A DNA stretch of 64,000 nt from Bacillus sp. AFS037270 (GCF_002585305.1 NZ_NUNF01000016.1:1-64000), one strand, 5' to 3'. Positions 34,740 through 45,688 are shown, counted from the first letter of the stretch. Numbers and translations: made by a program. Notes: generated by a model not told the origin, from the letters alone.

Positions 34740-35636
34740 TTAATAGTTAATTGTCATACCAACTGTTTTCTTTTTACCTAACAGATTTACCAATAATACA
34801 CCCGAAACGGTAACGATTCCTCCCACAATAGAGAGGGTGCTTGGCCATTCTTGCAGCCAAACCCAAGCTACTAATATGGCAAATACAGGCTCAATGTAAA
34901 GAATGGTTGAAACAGAGCTGGCATTTCCCATCGAAAGAGCTATAGCCCAAGTAACATAAGCGATGCCTGCCGGGAATATTCCTACGTAGATGGCTGACAA
35001 ATTTGCTTGTAATGTTGCATGCTGAATCCCCTCAATCAGCCCAGGAGAGAAAACTAGAAATGGAAGTGTGCCGGCCCATGTAAAATAGGCTGTCAATTCA
35101 ATGGGCTTGTAGCGATCAAAGAGCGGTTTTTGTAAAACAAAGAAAACAGAAGTGGCCGCTGCCGCGATTAATATAAGGATGATTCCCGAAGAAAAAGTAA
35201 ATGTGTCATTTGAGCCCATGGTTATAATGGCTATGCCTGTAAAACCAATGAAAAGTCCAATCCATCCCATTACCTCAAGCCGCTCTTTTAACACAAACAT
35301 GGCAATAATGGTGGTGAAAATTGGTGAAGACGCAACAAGCATGGCTGCCGTACCGGCCGATACGGTTTGAGAACCAAAGGTAACACCTATATGGTAGGTG
35401 CTGATCCCTATCCAACCCAAAATTAAAATTCTAAACCAGTCTTTTTTGGTTGGAAGTTGGAATTTAACTCCGGGAAGAAATGCGTAAATAACAAACGAAA
35501 CAGAGGCAATTAAATAGCGAAATAACACTAAGTGGCCTGATGAATATCCACCTTGCAGGCTTGCGCGGATGGCAGCAAACGCAGAGCCCCATATGATTAC
35601 CGTTATCATTGCCATAGCAAGTGCTTTTTTATTCAT
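34740..35636 (-). CDS. EamA/DMT-family transporter
   Basis: 298 aa with ten membrane segments in two EamA repeats. The first begins MAMITVIIWGSAFAAIRASL and contains the FRYLIASVSFV and GTAAMLVASSPIFTTIIA segments; the second contains AGIAYVTWAIAL and YIEPVFAILVAWVWLQE. Members export amino acids, purines or other metabolites; the substrate here is unknown. AAAGGGG lies 5-9 nt before the ATG at 35636. Convergent with the MarR gene, sharing the terminator region. Confidence 0.88.
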   Translation of the reverse strand: MNKKALAMAMITVIIWGSAFAAIRASLQGGYSSGHLVLFRYLIASVSFVIYAFLPGVKFQLPTKKDWFRILILGWIGISTYHIGVTFGSQTVSAGTAAMLVASSPIFTTIIAMFVLKERLEVMGWIGLFIGFTGIAIITMGSNDTFTFSSGIILILIAAAATSVFFVLQKPLFDRYKPIELTAYFTWAGTLPFLVFSPGLIEGIQHATLQANLSAIYVGIFPAGIAYVTWAIALSMGNASSVSTILYIEPVFAILVAWVWLQEWPSTLSIVGGIVTVSGVLLVNLLGKKKTVGMTINY

Positions 35637-35819
35637 AAAAATCCCCTTTACATAAACACAAATTACCTTTTAGACCGTTAAGGTCATACGCTTTTTATTA
35701 TATCATTTAAAACCAGCAGAAAATAATTACTTGAGAGATATTGGAATTGCAACATTGAATGAAATATCGACATTTGCAAAAAATAGCTATCAAAGGTATA
35801 ACAAAAAGGAGGTACTAAA

Positions 35820-36032
35820 ATGCCCAAAGTAGAAGTTTCATGTGCAATCTCGAACTGCACATTTTATGGAGATGGAAATGTCTGTACTGCTGATAAAATT
35901 ATGGTTGAACTGGATAGCCATGCAAGATATGATACCGAAATGTCTGCCGAGTTAGGTGAAAAGAATCATCAAGATACAGCTGACCATTCGGCGATGACTT
36001 GTTGTAAAACATTTAAGCCAAAGCGGAGTTGA
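35820..36032 (+). CDS. DUF1540 domain protein
   Basis: 70 aa. Cysteine-rich pattern CAISNCTFYGDGNVCTADKI plus a C-terminal TCCKTF, the DUF1540 arrangement. Probably binds a metal; expression during sporulation is common in the family, but function is unknown. Strong AAGGAGG site before the ATG. A terminator lies at 36051. Confidence 0.88.
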   Translation: MPKVEVSCAISNCTFYGDGNVCTADKIMVELDSHARYDTEMSAELGEKNHQDTADHSAMTCCKTFKPKRS

Positions 36033-36050
36033 ATTAGTTAGTAGAAAGGG

Positions 36051-36087
36051 GCATTCATTTGATTTGGTCTGATGAATGCTCTTTTTG
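36051..36087 (+). terminator. Terminator after the DUF1540 gene
   Basis: GCATTCAT and ATGAATGC around 13 nt, then TCTTTTT. Confidence 0.8.
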
Positions 36088-36243
36088 ATTGGCATGGATT
36101 AAAAAGATACCTATCTTGACCTATTCATACACAATCTTGCTCATTTCTGCCTTATTGGTATAAAAAATCAAAAAAATAAGATAGAATATAGTATAAAAAT
36201 ATCGAAAATTCAGATACTTCTTTTATCAAAAGGAGGGGTGTTA

Positions 36244-37941
36244 ATGTTTGATTCACAAGATATTGCTGAGAAACTACCTTTTGGACTTTTAGTAGTGAAC
36301 AGTAAAGGATACATAACGTTTGCCAACGAAATTTGTGAAGGTTTCCTTGAGTTACACAAATCCAAAAATATTCAAGATTTATTACCCGGTAGTACGATCA
36401 TTAAGGTCATTAAAGAAGGAAATATTGAGTTCACAAATTATTACCTGAATGAAAGAATGCTGTTAATGAATTTTCCAATAGTAAAGCAAGATTTAGGTGC
36501 CATTCTAATTTTTCAGGAAGAGATTTTTCAGGGTTTTGTCAATCATTTACCTAAAGTCATAGAGTTAAAGCAAGAGTTAGAAGCTATCATGAACCTAAGT
36601 GGTGAATTGGTCACGATTACAGATGCTAATGGTATTGTATTACGGGTAAATAACACTTGTGAGCACTTTTTTGGAGTGAGAGAAGTTGACCTAGTTGGGA
36701 AATCTACCAATAGCTTAGAAAAAGCAGGGGTTATTAATGTTTCTTCCACACAACAGGTCTTAGAAAAACAGCGTAAAATTACGATGCATCAAACCACTAA
36801 GTCAGGACGCCGCTTAATGGTGGAAGGGCATCCTATCTTTCATGATGATGGAACATTAAATAAAATAATCAATATATCTAAAGATGTTACAGAAATATCT
36901 AATCTTCATGAAAAGCTGGAAGAAACAAGAACATTACTAGATTACTATCAGAACGAGCTAAGCCATCTAACAAAACAGAATAAAGAGATGGTGGTCAAAT
37001 CGAGAGCAATGGAAAAGGTTTATGAGCTAGTTTGCCGGGTGGCCAATGTAGACGCAACGATTTATCTTCATGGTGAAACAGGTGTCGGCAAAGAAGTATT
37101 AGCAAGGACCATCCATCAATTAAGCAATCGAAAAAAATCCCCTTTTATTAAGGTGAACTGTGGAGCGATTCCAGAGAGTATTATGGAATCGGAGCTGTTT
37201 GGATATACGAAAGGTGCCTTTACCGGGGCAAATAAAGAAGGAAAAAAAGGGTTGGCCCTTGCAGCTGATAAAGGAACATTATTCTTAGATGAAATTGGAG
37301 AATTACCTTTTAGCCTGCAAGCGAAATTATTGCAGTTATTACAAGAGAAACAGTTCACTCCTCTTGGAGGTACAGAACCCGTTCAAGTCGATGTTCGATT
37401 TATAGCGGCAACCAATCGTAACCTAGAAGAAATGGTGAAAAAGGGGTCATTCCGGGAAGACCTATATTATCGCTTGGTAGTGATTCCAATCAACATTCCT
37501 TCCTTATCGGATCGTAAGGAGGATATTCCTTTCTTGATTAATCATTTCACAGAGATGTTTAATCAAAAATATAGATTAAACAAATCCTTTGACCCAGAAG
37601 TAATTCAAAGTTTTATAGATTTTGAATGGAAAGGGAATGTCCGTGAACTGCAGAACACGGTTGAAAGGTTAATCGTCACCGCTCCGGATCAATGTATAGA
37701 AATGAAACATCTCCCTGAACAATTTTTGCCATCCTATGCGTCAAAAACGAGAAAGATAGGGAACGGCTTGAATCTAAAGAAAGAAATGGAACGATATGAG
37801 AAACAGATTCTTTTGCAGGTTCTAGAGACGTCATCGACCATGAAGGAAGCAAGTATCAAGTTGGGCGTGGATGCATCGACAATCACAAGGAAAGTGAGGA
37901 AATACAACATTAACGTTGCAAAATTGCAATTTCAATTGTGA
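36244..37941 (+). CDS. Sigma-54-dependent transcriptional activator (PAS-PAS-AAA+-HTH)
   Basis: 565 aa. ATG at 36244 behind AAGGAGGGG. PAS 1 at about 8-100 (KLPFGLLVVNSKGYITFAN), PAS 2 at about 112-218 (LVTITDANGIVLRVNN), then AAA+ with Walker A GETGVGKE (277-284), the sigma-54-contacting GAFTGA loop (323-328), Walker B LFLDEIGE, and a TyrR-type helix-turn-helix at the C-terminus (MKEASIKLGVDASTITRKV). It drives open-complex formation by sigma-54 polymerase, probably at the -24/-12 promoter 130 bp downstream of its stop, on a ureide-type signal sensed by a PAS domain. Confidence 0.92.
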   Translation: MFDSQDIAEKLPFGLLVVNSKGYITFANEICEGFLELHKSKNIQDLLPGSTIIKVIKEGNIEFTNYYLNERMLLMNFPIVKQDLGAILIFQEEIFQGFVNHLPKVIELKQELEAIMNLSGELVTITDANGIVLRVNNTCEHFFGVREVDLVGKSTNSLEKAGVINVSSTQQVLEKQRKITMHQTTKSGRRLMVEGHPIFHDDGTLNKIINISKDVTEISNLHEKLEETRTLLDYYQNELSHLTKQNKEMVVKSRAMEKVYELVCRVANVDATIYLHGETGVGKEVLARTIHQLSNRKKSPFIKVNCGAIPESIMESELFGYTKGAFTGANKEGKKGLALAADKGTLFLDEIGELPFSLQAKLLQLLQEKQFTPLGGTEPVQVDVRFIAATNRNLEEMVKKGSFREDLYYRLVVIPINIPSLSDRKEDIPFLINHFTEMFNQKYRLNKSFDPEVIQSFIDFEWKGNVRELQNTVERLIVTAPDQCIEMKHLPEQFLPSYASKTRKIGNGLNLKKEMERYEKQILLQVLETSSTMKEASIKLGVDASTITRKVRKYNINVAKLQFQL

Positions 37942-37957
37942 AATTGCAATTTTTTAT
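37916..37957 (+). terminator. Hairpin at the activator stop, also a possible activator site
   Basis: AAATTGCAATTTCA (37921-37934) and TGAAATTGCAATTT (37939-37952) form a perfect 14-bp stem followed by TTTT. The same stretch holds TTGCA-AAAT-TGCAA (37916-37929), matching the site at 38006, so it may double as an upstream activator sequence. Confidence 0.7.
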
Positions 37958-38005
37958 TATCCACTACTATTAAGTCGTTTTTTTGAAAATTTAGAATTTT
38001 ATTCG

Positions 38006-38019
38006 TTGCAATAATGCAA
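38006..38019. promoter_or_regulatory. Upstream activator site TTGCA-ATAA-TGCAA
   Basis: Dyad with the same 5-4-5 geometry as 37916-37929, 90 bp downstream of it and 51 bp before the -24 box. Confidence 0.6.
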
Positions 38020-38070
38020 TTACATAGAAAACGCAGGATTCAAAAGTCTTTATATATAGCATTCTTAAAC

Positions 38071-38087
38071 TTGGCATGCTTCTTGCA
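38071..38087 (+). promoter_or_regulatory. Sigma-54 (SigL) -24/-12 promoter of the hyu operon
   Basis: TTGGCATGCTTCTTGCA has GG (38073-38074) and GC (38085-38086) 10 bp apart, matching the YTGGCAYR-N4-TTGCW consensus. It lies 38 bp before hyuA and just after a gene for a sigma-54 activator. Confidence 0.88.
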
Positions 38088-38125
38088 ATTATAAAAGTGT
38101 AAGCAAAATAAGGAGGTAACAGTGA

Positions 38126-40198
38126 ATGAAATTATTTGGCGTAGATGTCGGAGGAACATTTACTGATGTAATCTTTACAGACACGGAAAAAAGAATCACT
38201 GCCATTCATAAAGTTCCAACTACATTGGAAGATCCATCCACGGGTGTTGTCCAAGGGATTCTGGAGCTCTGTGAACGTCAAAACATTAACAGGACAGAAA
38301 TAGACCACGTGTTTCATGGGACAACAATTGCAACCAATGCCATTCTCGAGAATGATGGGGCAAAAACGGGAATGATTACCACAAAGGGATATCGGGATAT
38401 CATTCACATTGGCAGACACCAGCGTCCGCAAAACTATTCCATTATGCAGGAAATTCCATGGCAAGATCGCCCACTTGTTCAAAGAAGACACCGATTAACT
38501 GTTTCTGAGAGAATGGGTCCTGCTAAGGATCAGGTTATTACACCGCTTCATGAAGAAGAAGTACGAGGCGCAGTCGCTACTTTAAAGGAGTCAGGCGTTG
38601 ATTCTATTATCGTTAACTTCTTATTCTCATATATCAACCCACAACATGAACAAAGAGTAAAAGAAATTATTGAAGAAGAATACCCAGAAGCATTCATCAC
38701 GATTTCTTCTGATGTTTCGCCGCAGTTTCGTGAATTTGAACGATTTACTACTTCATCCATAAACGGTTTTATTGGGCCAAAAGTAAAAAGTTATATTCAA
38801 AACCTAGAAGTGAGGTTAAAAGAATTCGGAGTCCCAGCTGAATTACATATTATGTGCTCAAATGGAGGAGTGACCACACCTAAAACCGTTTCAGAAAAAC
38901 CGGTAAACACACTGCTTTCAGGTCCGGCAGCGGGAATTTTAGGCGGTGCATGGGCAGGGGAACTGACGAACAGAGAAAAGTTAATTACCTTTGACGTTGG
39001 TGGTACGAGTGCAGATATCGGTATTATCACCGGAAGTGGATATAGTGAATCATCTGCTCGTGATACATGGATTGCCGGATATCCAGTAATGGTTCCGATG
39101 ATTGACCTCCATACGATTGGAGCAGGTGGAGGCAGTATCGCTCATATTAATGAAGGTGGTGCTTTTAAGGTTGGGCCAAGAAGTGCCGGTTCAAGACCTG
39201 GTCCTGCTTGTTATGGTCATGGCGGGACAAAGCCGACCGTTAGTGATGCGAATGTTGTCCTAGGCCGAATTGATGAACACAATTTCCTAGGCGGCGAGAT
39301 GAAAATATATAGCAATGCCGCTTATAAGGTGATTGATGAGCTGTCAGAAAATTTAGGTTTAAGCAGAGAAAGAACGGCAGAAGGTATTCTTCAAATCATG
39401 AATAATAATATGGCCAATGCCATTCGGGAAAAAACCATTCAAAAGGGTGAGGATCCAAGAGAATTCTCCTTGGTTGCCTTTGGGGGCGCAGGACCACTTC
39501 ATGCCGTAGAGGTTGCACAAATCTTAAATATCCCAGAGGTCATTATACCGTTGTACCCAGGAATTAATTCAGCCACTGGATTATTAACAACAGACCTTAA
39601 ATATGACGTAATCAAGACAGAGTTTATGATAAGCACCCATTTTGATTTTATCGGGCTTAATGAAGACTTTATAGCGTTAGAGAAACAAATTATTAGCCAA
39701 TTAAAAGATGATGGCGTAGAGGAAGAGCAGATTCAAGTTCTCCGCAGTGCGGATTGTCGATACGCAGGTCAAGGTTATGAGCTTCGTGTCGACTTACCAG
39801 GTGGAGTATTGGATAAAGAAACCATCGTTGAAGCATTAAATAACTTCCATGAAATTCATAAGGCAGAATATGGCCATAACTTCCTTGATAGCCCAATCGA
39901 ATTTGTCAACATTCGTGTGACAGGGCTAGGATACATGCCAAAAATCGAGAAACAAGCTGTCCATCATCAGCATCAATTAGTGGATGCACTGCTTAAGACA
40001 GGTACAACAATTTTTAATATTGACGGAAATCTTGAAAATGTTGAAACCAAGTTTTATCAGAGAGAAAAAATTCCTGTTGATACAGAGTTCGCTGGTCCTT
40101 GTATTGTGCTTCAAAAAGATACGACAACTGTTATTCCGCCAAACTGTACAGCGTATATTGAGGAATTTGGAAATATGATTATCAAGGTAGGTGTATAA
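38126..40198 (+). CDS. hyuA: Hydantoinase/oxoprolinase A subunit (HyuA)
   Basis: 690 aa. Hydant_A_N and Hydantoinase_A domains: the actin-like ATP-binding motif DVGGTFTDV at 7-15, [13 protein letters not shown] near 65-77, the second phosphate motif [13 protein letters not shown], and [10 protein letters not shown]. This family forms an ATP-using complex with HyuB that opens cyclic amides such as hydantoins or 5-oxoproline. AGGAGG precedes the ATG, 38 bp after the sigma-54 promoter. It ends one base before hyuB begins, so they are coupled. Confidence 0.92.
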   Translation: MKLFGVDVGGTFTDVIFTDTEKRITAIHKVPTTLEDPSTGVVQGILELCERQNINRTEIDHVFHGTTIATNAILENDGAKTGMITTKGYRDIIHIGRHQRPQNYSIMQEIPWQDRPLVQRRHRLTVSERMGPAKDQVITPLHEEEVRGAVATLKESGVDSIIVNFLFSYINPQHEQRVKEIIEEEYPEAFITISSDVSPQFREFERFTTSSINGFIGPKVKSYIQNLEVRLKEFGVPAELHIMCSNGGVTTPKTVSEKPVNTLLSGPAAGILGGAWAGELTNREKLITFDVGGTSADIGIITGSGYSESSARDTWIAGYPVMVPMIDLHTIGAGGGSIAHINEGGAFKVGPRSAGSRPGPACYGHGGTKPTVSDANVVLGRIDEHNFLGGEMKIYSNAAYKVIDELSENLGLSRERTAEGILQIMNNNMANAIREKTIQKGEDPREFSLVAFGGAGPLHAVEVAQILNIPEVIIPLYPGINSATGLLTTDLKYDVIKTEFMISTHFDFIGLNEDFIALEKQIISQLKDDGVEEEQIQVLRSADCRYAGQGYELRVDLPGGVLDKETIVEALNNFHEIHKAEYGHNFLDSPIEFVNIRVTGLGYMPKIEKQAVHHQHQLVDALLKTGTTIFNIDGNLENVETKFYQREKIPVDTEFAGPCIVLQKDTTTVIPPNCTAYIEEFGNMIIKVGV

Positions 40199-41992
40199 AT
40201 GATGACACAGACTCAAGTTGGAACAGAATTAAAAAAGATTGACCCTATCACAGTTCAGGTTGTGCTTGGGGCTTTAGAAAACGTGGCAATTGAAATGGGG
40301 CATAAGCTGGCAAGAATGTCCTATTCTAGTATTATCCGAGAATCAGAAGATTTTGGCTGTGCTCTGGTTGATATTAATGGACAACAATTATGTGAATCAT
40401 CTCATAGTACGCCTCTTCAGTCCGGTCCAATCCCAGGCTATGTGAAGGGAATTCAACAGATTATGGAGGAAAGGAAAGATACTTTCCAACCTGGGGATGT
40501 GATTATGCATAACTCTCCTTATCATGGCGCGTCTCATGGGCCTGACGTCGGGTTCTGTATACCGGTTTTTTATCAAGATAAGCTCATTGGGTTTTCAGTT
40601 ACAACCGCCCATCACCTAGATATTGGCGCCTCTACACCAGGAAGCTGCGGCATTGTGGATGCGGTGGATGCTTATGCAGAGGGTCTTCAATTTAAAGCCA
40701 TCAAGGTCTACGACAGTGGAATTAAAAATCGATATGTTTGGGATATTTTAATGGATAATATCCGGGCTCCTAAATTGGTTGTCGGCGATATGGAAGCCCA
40801 AATAGCTGCTGCTAGAATCGGGGCGCAGCGATATATCGAAATTATTGAAAAGTATGGTTTAGAAACCGTTGAAAGAGCCACAGAGGAATTGATGAATTAC
40901 TCTGAAAAAATGATGAGAGATGCCATTAACAAACTGCCAGATGGCGAATATTCGGCTGAAGGGTTTTTAGATGGATACTTGGACAGCGATGATCCATCTA
41001 AAAAGGATTTAAAAATTGCCGTAACTGTGAAGGTCAATGGTAGTGAATTAACAGTTGATTTAACAGGAACTTCACCACAGGTTTCTGATAGACCCATTAA
41101 CATGCCATTAGTTGGTACAGTTGATATCGCCATTTATTTAACATTGAGATCTATTCTATTAGATTCCACCAAATACGGGAACTTCCCGCAAAACTCTGGT
41201 TTAACACGGCCAATCAACATAGTGGCACCAAAAGGAACCATGTGTAATCCGATATTCCCAGCCCCGACCATTGCCCGGTTTAACTCAGGGAACATTGTCG
41301 CAGATACACTCATGAAAGCATTGGCCCAGGTGGTTCCGCATCAAATAAGTGCCGGAGTCGGCAACCTTCAAGTAGTCGCGTTCAGTGGGAAGACCGAAGA
41401 TGAAAACTATTGGGTTTACATGGATATTATGGAAGGCAGTTATGGCGGTCGTTACGGTAAGGACGGTATGGATGCCGTTGACACTTTGTACGCTAATACA
41501 CGAAACAACCCAATCGAGGATATCGAATCTCACTATCCATTACGAGTAAATCGCTACGAGCTCAGAGATCATTATAGTGCCCCAGGTAAATGGCGTGGAG
41601 GGATTGGATCGGTCCGCGAGGTTACCTTCTTAAGCGATGGAAGCTTTTCTGTCGAAGCAGATGGTCACAAATTTGCACCGTGGGGATTTGATCATGGAAA
41701 ATCAGGTTCAGTTGGCGGTTTATCCATCAGCGACGAGGAAACAGGAGAAATCGTGAAACTGCCATCAAAGCTGCCCAATCGAACGGTTTCATCAGGAAGT
41801 ACGATTCAGTTAGTCGGGCCTTGTGGCGGGGGATATGGAGACCCATTCGAAAGGAATCCAGAGAAAGTCTTGTCCGATTATTTTGACGGATATATCACGA
41901 AAGAGAAAGCTCTTTCAGATTATGGAGTTGTGATAACCAATGACGAGACCATTGATTATGACAAGACAGATGCGCTAAGAAAAAATAATTAG
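40199..41992 (+). CDS. hyuB: Hydantoinase/oxoprolinase B subunit (HyuB)
   Basis: 597 aa, Hydantoinase_B domain throughout. Conserved text includes MSYSSIIRESEDFGCALVD, PGDVIMHNSPYHGASHGPD, and near the end KWRGGIGSVREVTF and GPCGGGYGDPFERNPEKV, which is the usual C-terminal signature. Works with HyuA in the ATP-dependent ring-opening complex in the cytosol. ATG at 40199 directly follows the hyuA stop. Whether the pair acts on hydantoin, N-methylhydantoin or another cyclic amide cannot be read here, but the racemase and carbamoylase neighbours favour a hydantoin. Confidence 0.92.
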   Translation: MMTQTQVGTELKKIDPITVQVVLGALENVAIEMGHKLARMSYSSIIRESEDFGCALVDINGQQLCESSHSTPLQSGPIPGYVKGIQQIMEERKDTFQPGDVIMHNSPYHGASHGPDVGFCIPVFYQDKLIGFSVTTAHHLDIGASTPGSCGIVDAVDAYAEGLQFKAIKVYDSGIKNRYVWDILMDNIRAPKLVVGDMEAQIAAARIGAQRYIEIIEKYGLETVERATEELMNYSEKMMRDAINKLPDGEYSAEGFLDGYLDSDDPSKKDLKIAVTVKVNGSELTVDLTGTSPQVSDRPINMPLVGTVDIAIYLTLRSILLDSTKYGNFPQNSGLTRPINIVAPKGTMCNPIFPAPTIARFNSGNIVADTLMKALAQVVPHQISAGVGNLQVVAFSGKTEDENYWVYMDIMEGSYGGRYGKDGMDAVDTLYANTRNNPIEDIESHYPLRVNRYELRDHYSAPGKWRGGIGSVREVTFLSDGSFSVEADGHKFAPWGFDHGKSGSVGGLSISDEETGEIVKLPSKLPNRTVSSGSTIQLVGPCGGGYGDPFERNPEKVLSDYFDGYITKEKALSDYGVVITNDETIDYDKTDALRKNN

Positions 41993-42036
41993 AGCTAACA
42001 TACATTCAGGAGTGCTGCCGGAAAAGAGGGTATGAA

Positions 42037-43284
42037 ATGCAAACAGTAAGCAAAATAAATGGAGAAAGGCTCTATACGCGCATTATGGAGCTGGGGGAGA
42101 TTGGTAAAAACGAACAAAATGGAGTAGAGAGACGTGCGTTAAGTAAGGAAGACAAAGAGGCTCACATTCTTGTATCCAAATGGATGGAGGAGGCTGGGTT
42201 AACCGTTTCACATGATCATTTTGGCAATTTGATCGGGCGTAAAGAGGGAACAAACCCTCAATTACCGGTGGTAATGATCGGATCACATATCGATTCTGTC
42301 CGAAACGGTGGGAGGTTTGATGGAATCATTGGGGTCTTAGCTGGAATCGAAATCGCCCATGCGATTTCTCTGTCAAACCTTGCCCATGAACATCCAATTG
42401 AAGTGGTCGCCTTTTGTGAAGAGGAAGGCTCTCGATTTAATGATGGCCTGTTTGGAAGTAGAGGCATAGTTGGTAAGATAACCAAAGCAGATTTTAATAA
42501 AGTGGATGAAAACCATGTTTCTAGATATGAAGCTCTTAAATCCTTTGGCTACGGGATTAATCCGGATTGTTTCGAAGAATCAATCCGTACTAATGGGGAG
42601 ATTAAGTTATATTTAGAGATGCATATCGAACAGGGACCATACTTAGATACTACGAACCAGTCGGTTGGGATTGTTCAAGGAATTGCTGGTCCGGCATGGT
42701 ATACCATTAAATTGGAGGGTGTGGCAGGTCATGCGGGAACGGTTCCTATGTCCCTAAGGAATGATCCGCTCGTAGGAGCAGCTGAATTAATCGTAGAAGT
42801 GGATAAGGTTTGCAGTGGCGAGTCGGCAAAGCAAACGGTTGGCACCGTGGGCATTATCCAAGCCTATCCAGGCGGGAGTAATATCATCCCAAATGTGGTC
42901 GAGTTTTCACTCGATTTGAGGGATATCAACCTGTCACGACGAAACAGAGTCTTTAATCAAATTGAAACCAAACTCAAGCAGATCTGTAAAGAAAGAGGCT
43001 TGGCCTATACGATTAATTGTAATATGGAAATCGACCCAGTGGAGTGTTCCAAAGAGATTGTAGATAGGTTAAGCGTGGTTAGCGAAACAAAAGGTATTAC
43101 CGCCCCAATCATGGTTAGCGGCGCTGGTCATGATGCGATGCTATTAGCTGAGATAACCGATATCGGAATGATTTTTGTTCGCTGTCGGGATGGAATTAGC
43201 CATAATCCGAAAGAATGGGCGGAAATGGCCGATATCGTCAATGGAACCGAAATCCTTTATGAAACAGTATTAAATTATATCTAA
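42037..43284 (+). CDS. hyuC: M20-family N-carbamoyl-amino-acid amidohydrolase (HyuC-like)
   Basis: 415 aa. M20 dinuclear-metal fold: H84 and D86 in GSHIDSV, D95 in GGRFDG, Glu pair E129/E130 in FCEEEGSRF, a later His in LEMHIEQGP, and the C-terminal SGAGHDAM. The bivalent-metal dimerisation domain includes [17 protein letters not shown]. The substrate range of the family covers N-carbamoyl-L-amino acids, beta-ureidopropionate and allantoate. Next to hyuAB and a racemase it most likely removes the carbamoyl group from ring-opened hydantoin. Begins 44 bp after hyuB. Confidence 0.9.
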   Translation: MQTVSKINGERLYTRIMELGEIGKNEQNGVERRALSKEDKEAHILVSKWMEEAGLTVSHDHFGNLIGRKEGTNPQLPVVMIGSHIDSVRNGGRFDGIIGVLAGIEIAHAISLSNLAHEHPIEVVAFCEEEGSRFNDGLFGSRGIVGKITKADFNKVDENHVSRYEALKSFGYGINPDCFEESIRTNGEIKLYLEMHIEQGPYLDTTNQSVGIVQGIAGPAWYTIKLEGVAGHAGTVPMSLRNDPLVGAAELIVEVDKVCSGESAKQTVGTVGIIQAYPGGSNIIPNVVEFSLDLRDINLSRRNRVFNQIETKLKQICKERGLAYTINCNMEIDPVECSKEIVDRLSVVSETKGITAPIMVSGAGHDAMLLAEITDIGMIFVRCRDGISHNPKEWAEMADIVNGTEILYETVLNYI

Positions 43285-43293
43285 TATTTCTTG

Positions 43294-43319
43294 GCATGGC
43301 AGTGATCAGACTGCCATGC
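43294..43319 (+). other. Strong intergenic hairpin within the hyu operon
   Basis: GCATGGCAGT and ACTGCCATGC, a perfect 10-bp stem around GATCAG, 9 bp after the hydrolase stop and 82 bp before the permease start. No T-run follows, so it looks like an mRNA-stability or processing element more than a terminator. Confidence 0.6.
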
Positions 43320-43400
43320 TTAGGAAATAGGGTAAGGTATAGCTTTAGTATTTTGAAAATTCTATTAATTAATACAAAGCTATCAATGGGAGGTAGTTCC

Positions 43401-44813
43401 ATGAGTCAAGAAACGGAAAAGGGAATTAGCTTAACCGGTAAGGACATCATGCCATCTACAAGCAGTGAAAGAACAATGTCTGCTGTAGCTTACTTCATTC
43501 TATGGGTTGGCATCGCGGTTCAACTTGTCACGCCTATTACTGCAGCTCAACTGTATCCTGCCTTATCTCCTGCACAAATTATCATCGCTTGCATCCTAGG
43601 GAATTTAATCGTCGCCGTTCTTTTAACTCTTCTTGGAGATATAGGGGTAAGATATGGAATCCCCTATGCAGTTTATATACGGGCCTGTTTTGGCTACTTA
43701 GGCACACATATACCAGCTTTAATACGAGCAATCCCAGCGATTTTTTGGTTTGGGTTTCAAACCTGGATGGGGGCATACGCCTTAAATACGATCATGGAAA
43801 TGCTAACTGGATACTCCAATCTTACCTTACTGATCATCATCTTTGGTGCTGTACAAATTATTAATACTGCAATGGGGATGGAGGCTATTACCAAATTTGA
43901 GTGGTTAGCTTCACCAAGTATTCTTATCATCGGTATTATCTTGCAAGTGTACATTATGAAGGAAAATCATATCACTTTTGGTGAAATTTTTTCAAAAGGT
44001 GGAGAAGGGGGCATATCTCTCGGATATGGGGTTGTTGTAATGATGGGTACTTATATTACGATGGCTTTAAATGCTCCTGATTTCACGCGATTCTTGAAAA
44101 CTAAGTTTGAAAGTAGTGAAACGAATTGGTGGAAAATCAATAAAGGTAGTTTTTGGGCACATATCTTTGGATTAATCGGCTCTATGCTGCTCTTTACCAT
44201 TATTGGTTTAACTAGTGGTGTCGCGACAGGAACGTGGAATCCAATTGATGCAATGGTTCAAACCATGGGTCAGGATAATCCATTGTTGTTAATTGTTTGT
44301 TTAGCGTTTGTTATTTTAGCACAGTGGTCTACTAATATTAGTGCCAATCTTTTACCGCCGGGATATATCATTGTTAATCTTTTTCCTCGAAAAATATCAT
44401 TTGCCAAAGGTGCCATCATTGCTGGTGTGATCGGGCTGTTGATTCAGCCATGGAACTACGCAGATTATGTTCCACAGATTCTTTTAGCGATTACAGCCAC
44501 CCTAGCACCAATCGTTGGGATTATGTTTACGGATTATTATTTACTTAGAAAACGACAGTTGAATATCAGTGAACTCTATAAGGTGAATGGTCAATACAAG
44601 TATTGGAATAATGTAAATCCCGCAGCGATTATCAGTTATATTCCTGCAGGCCTTTCAGTCTTCCTTTTGCCTGATTATGGATTTTTCAGTGCACTATTAA
44701 TCTCGGGGATTCTATACTATTCATTAATGAAATATTGGATATGCAAAATCTATGATCAGCCTGAAATAACAAACAGTACTGTAATTGTCCAAGAAGTAAA
44801 TCATAAATTATAG
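43401..44813 (+). CDS. NCS1-family permease (hydantoin/allantoin/cytosine type)
   Basis: 470 aa from the ATG at 43401, behind GGGAGG; an ATG at 43296 lies inside the intergenic hairpin. Twelve membrane segments. NCS1 features: [17 protein letters not shown] in TM1, [35 protein letters not shown] in TM3, and [10 protein letters not shown] in the central region, as in PucI/Mhp1-type carriers that use Na+ or H+. Likely imports the hydantoin or a related ureide. One of two NCS1 genes in the operon. Confidence 0.9.
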   Translation: MSQETEKGISLTGKDIMPSTSSERTMSAVAYFILWVGIAVQLVTPITAAQLYPALSPAQIIIACILGNLIVAVLLTLLGDIGVRYGIPYAVYIRACFGYLGTHIPALIRAIPAIFWFGFQTWMGAYALNTIMEMLTGYSNLTLLIIIFGAVQIINTAMGMEAITKFEWLASPSILIIGIILQVYIMKENHITFGEIFSKGGEGGISLGYGVVVMMGTYITMALNAPDFTRFLKTKFESSETNWWKINKGSFWAHIFGLIGSMLLFTIIGLTSGVATGTWNPIDAMVQTMGQDNPLLLIVCLAFVILAQWSTNISANLLPPGYIIVNLFPRKISFAKGAIIAGVIGLLIQPWNYADYVPQILLAITATLAPIVGIMFTDYYLLRKRQLNISELYKVNGQYKYWNNVNPAAIISYIPAGLSVFLLPDYGFFSALLISGILYYSLMKYWICKIYDQPEITNSTVIVQEVNHKL

Positions 44814-44851
44814 TTATTAGTCTATTAATTCAATTTATAGGGGGAACGAGT

Positions 44852-45598
44852 ATGAAAATTAAAGTAATTAATCCGAATACTACAATAGCGATGACTAAGG
44901 GGATCGAGGAAGCGGCTAAGTCGGCTGCACGGTCAGATACACAGATTCTTGCGGTCAGTCCTAAAATGGGTCCTGTATCGATTGAATCCTATTATGATGA
45001 GTATTTGAGCATTCCAGGGGTCATCGAAGAAGTGATCAAAGGTGAAGAAGAGGGAGTCGATGCCTTTGTCATCGCTTGTTATGGCGACCCAGGTTTACAT
45101 GCAGCTAGGGAAGTAACGGATAAACCTGTTGTAGGGATTGCAGAAGCCTCAGTTTATTTAGCATCCATCCTAGCGGCTAGGTTTTCCGTAGTAACGGTTT
45201 TACCAAGGATCAAAACAATGCTTGAAGAATTAGTAGATTCTTACGGTATGCATAAGCGTGTCGTGAATATTAGAACCACCCCTATGGGAGTTTTGGACTT
45301 TGAAAGAGACCCAGAAGCAGGGATGGAATTGCTGCGGTTAGAGGGAAGAAAAGCGGTCGAGGAGGACCATGCAGAAGCCATCCTGCTAGGTTGTGCGGGA
45401 ATGGCCGAATTTGCGGATAGTCTTGAAAAAGAACTGGGTGTTCCAGTTATTGATGGCGTATTAGCCGCTGTTAAGTTTGCTGAATCGATTGTTGATCTAG
45501 GCAAGAAAACAAGTAAATTAAAAACCTATAAATATCCTGAGAAAAAGGAATATATCGGGAAGTTAGCTAGTTTTGGTTATAGCTCAATAAAGAAATAA
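44852..45598 (+). CDS. hyuE: Hydantoin racemase (Asp/Glu/hydantoin racemase family)
   Basis: 248 aa. Cofactor-independent two-cysteine racemase: C76 in VIACYGDPG and C181 in LLGCAGMAE, plus the N-terminal VINPNTT substrate-binding loop. Interconverts D- and L-5-substituted hydantoins so that stereoselective hydrolases can use both. GGGGGAAC precedes the ATG, and it follows the permease by 38 bp. A terminator at 45622 follows, so the second permease may be partly uncoupled. Confidence 0.92.
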   Translation: MKIKVINPNTTIAMTKGIEEAAKSAARSDTQILAVSPKMGPVSIESYYDEYLSIPGVIEEVIKGEEEGVDAFVIACYGDPGLHAAREVTDKPVVGIAEASVYLASILAARFSVVTVLPRIKTMLEELVDSYGMHKRVVNIRTTPMGVLDFERDPEAGMELLRLEGRKAVEEDHAEAILLGCAGMAEFADSLEKELGVPVIDGVLAAVKFAESIVDLGKKTSKLKTYKYPEKKEYIGKLASFGYSSIKK

Positions 45599-45621
45599 CG
45601 AAACGAATCTATATATCTATA

Positions 45622-45657
45622 TAGGATGTTCCGTAAAAAAGAGCATCCTACTTTTTT
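45622..45657 (+). terminator. Terminator between the racemase and the second permease
   Basis: TAGGATG and CATCCTA around a 15-nt loop, then CTTTTTT. Confidence 0.65.
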
Positions 45658-45688
45658 AACTAATTAAGGTAGTGGGGGAATTATAAAA

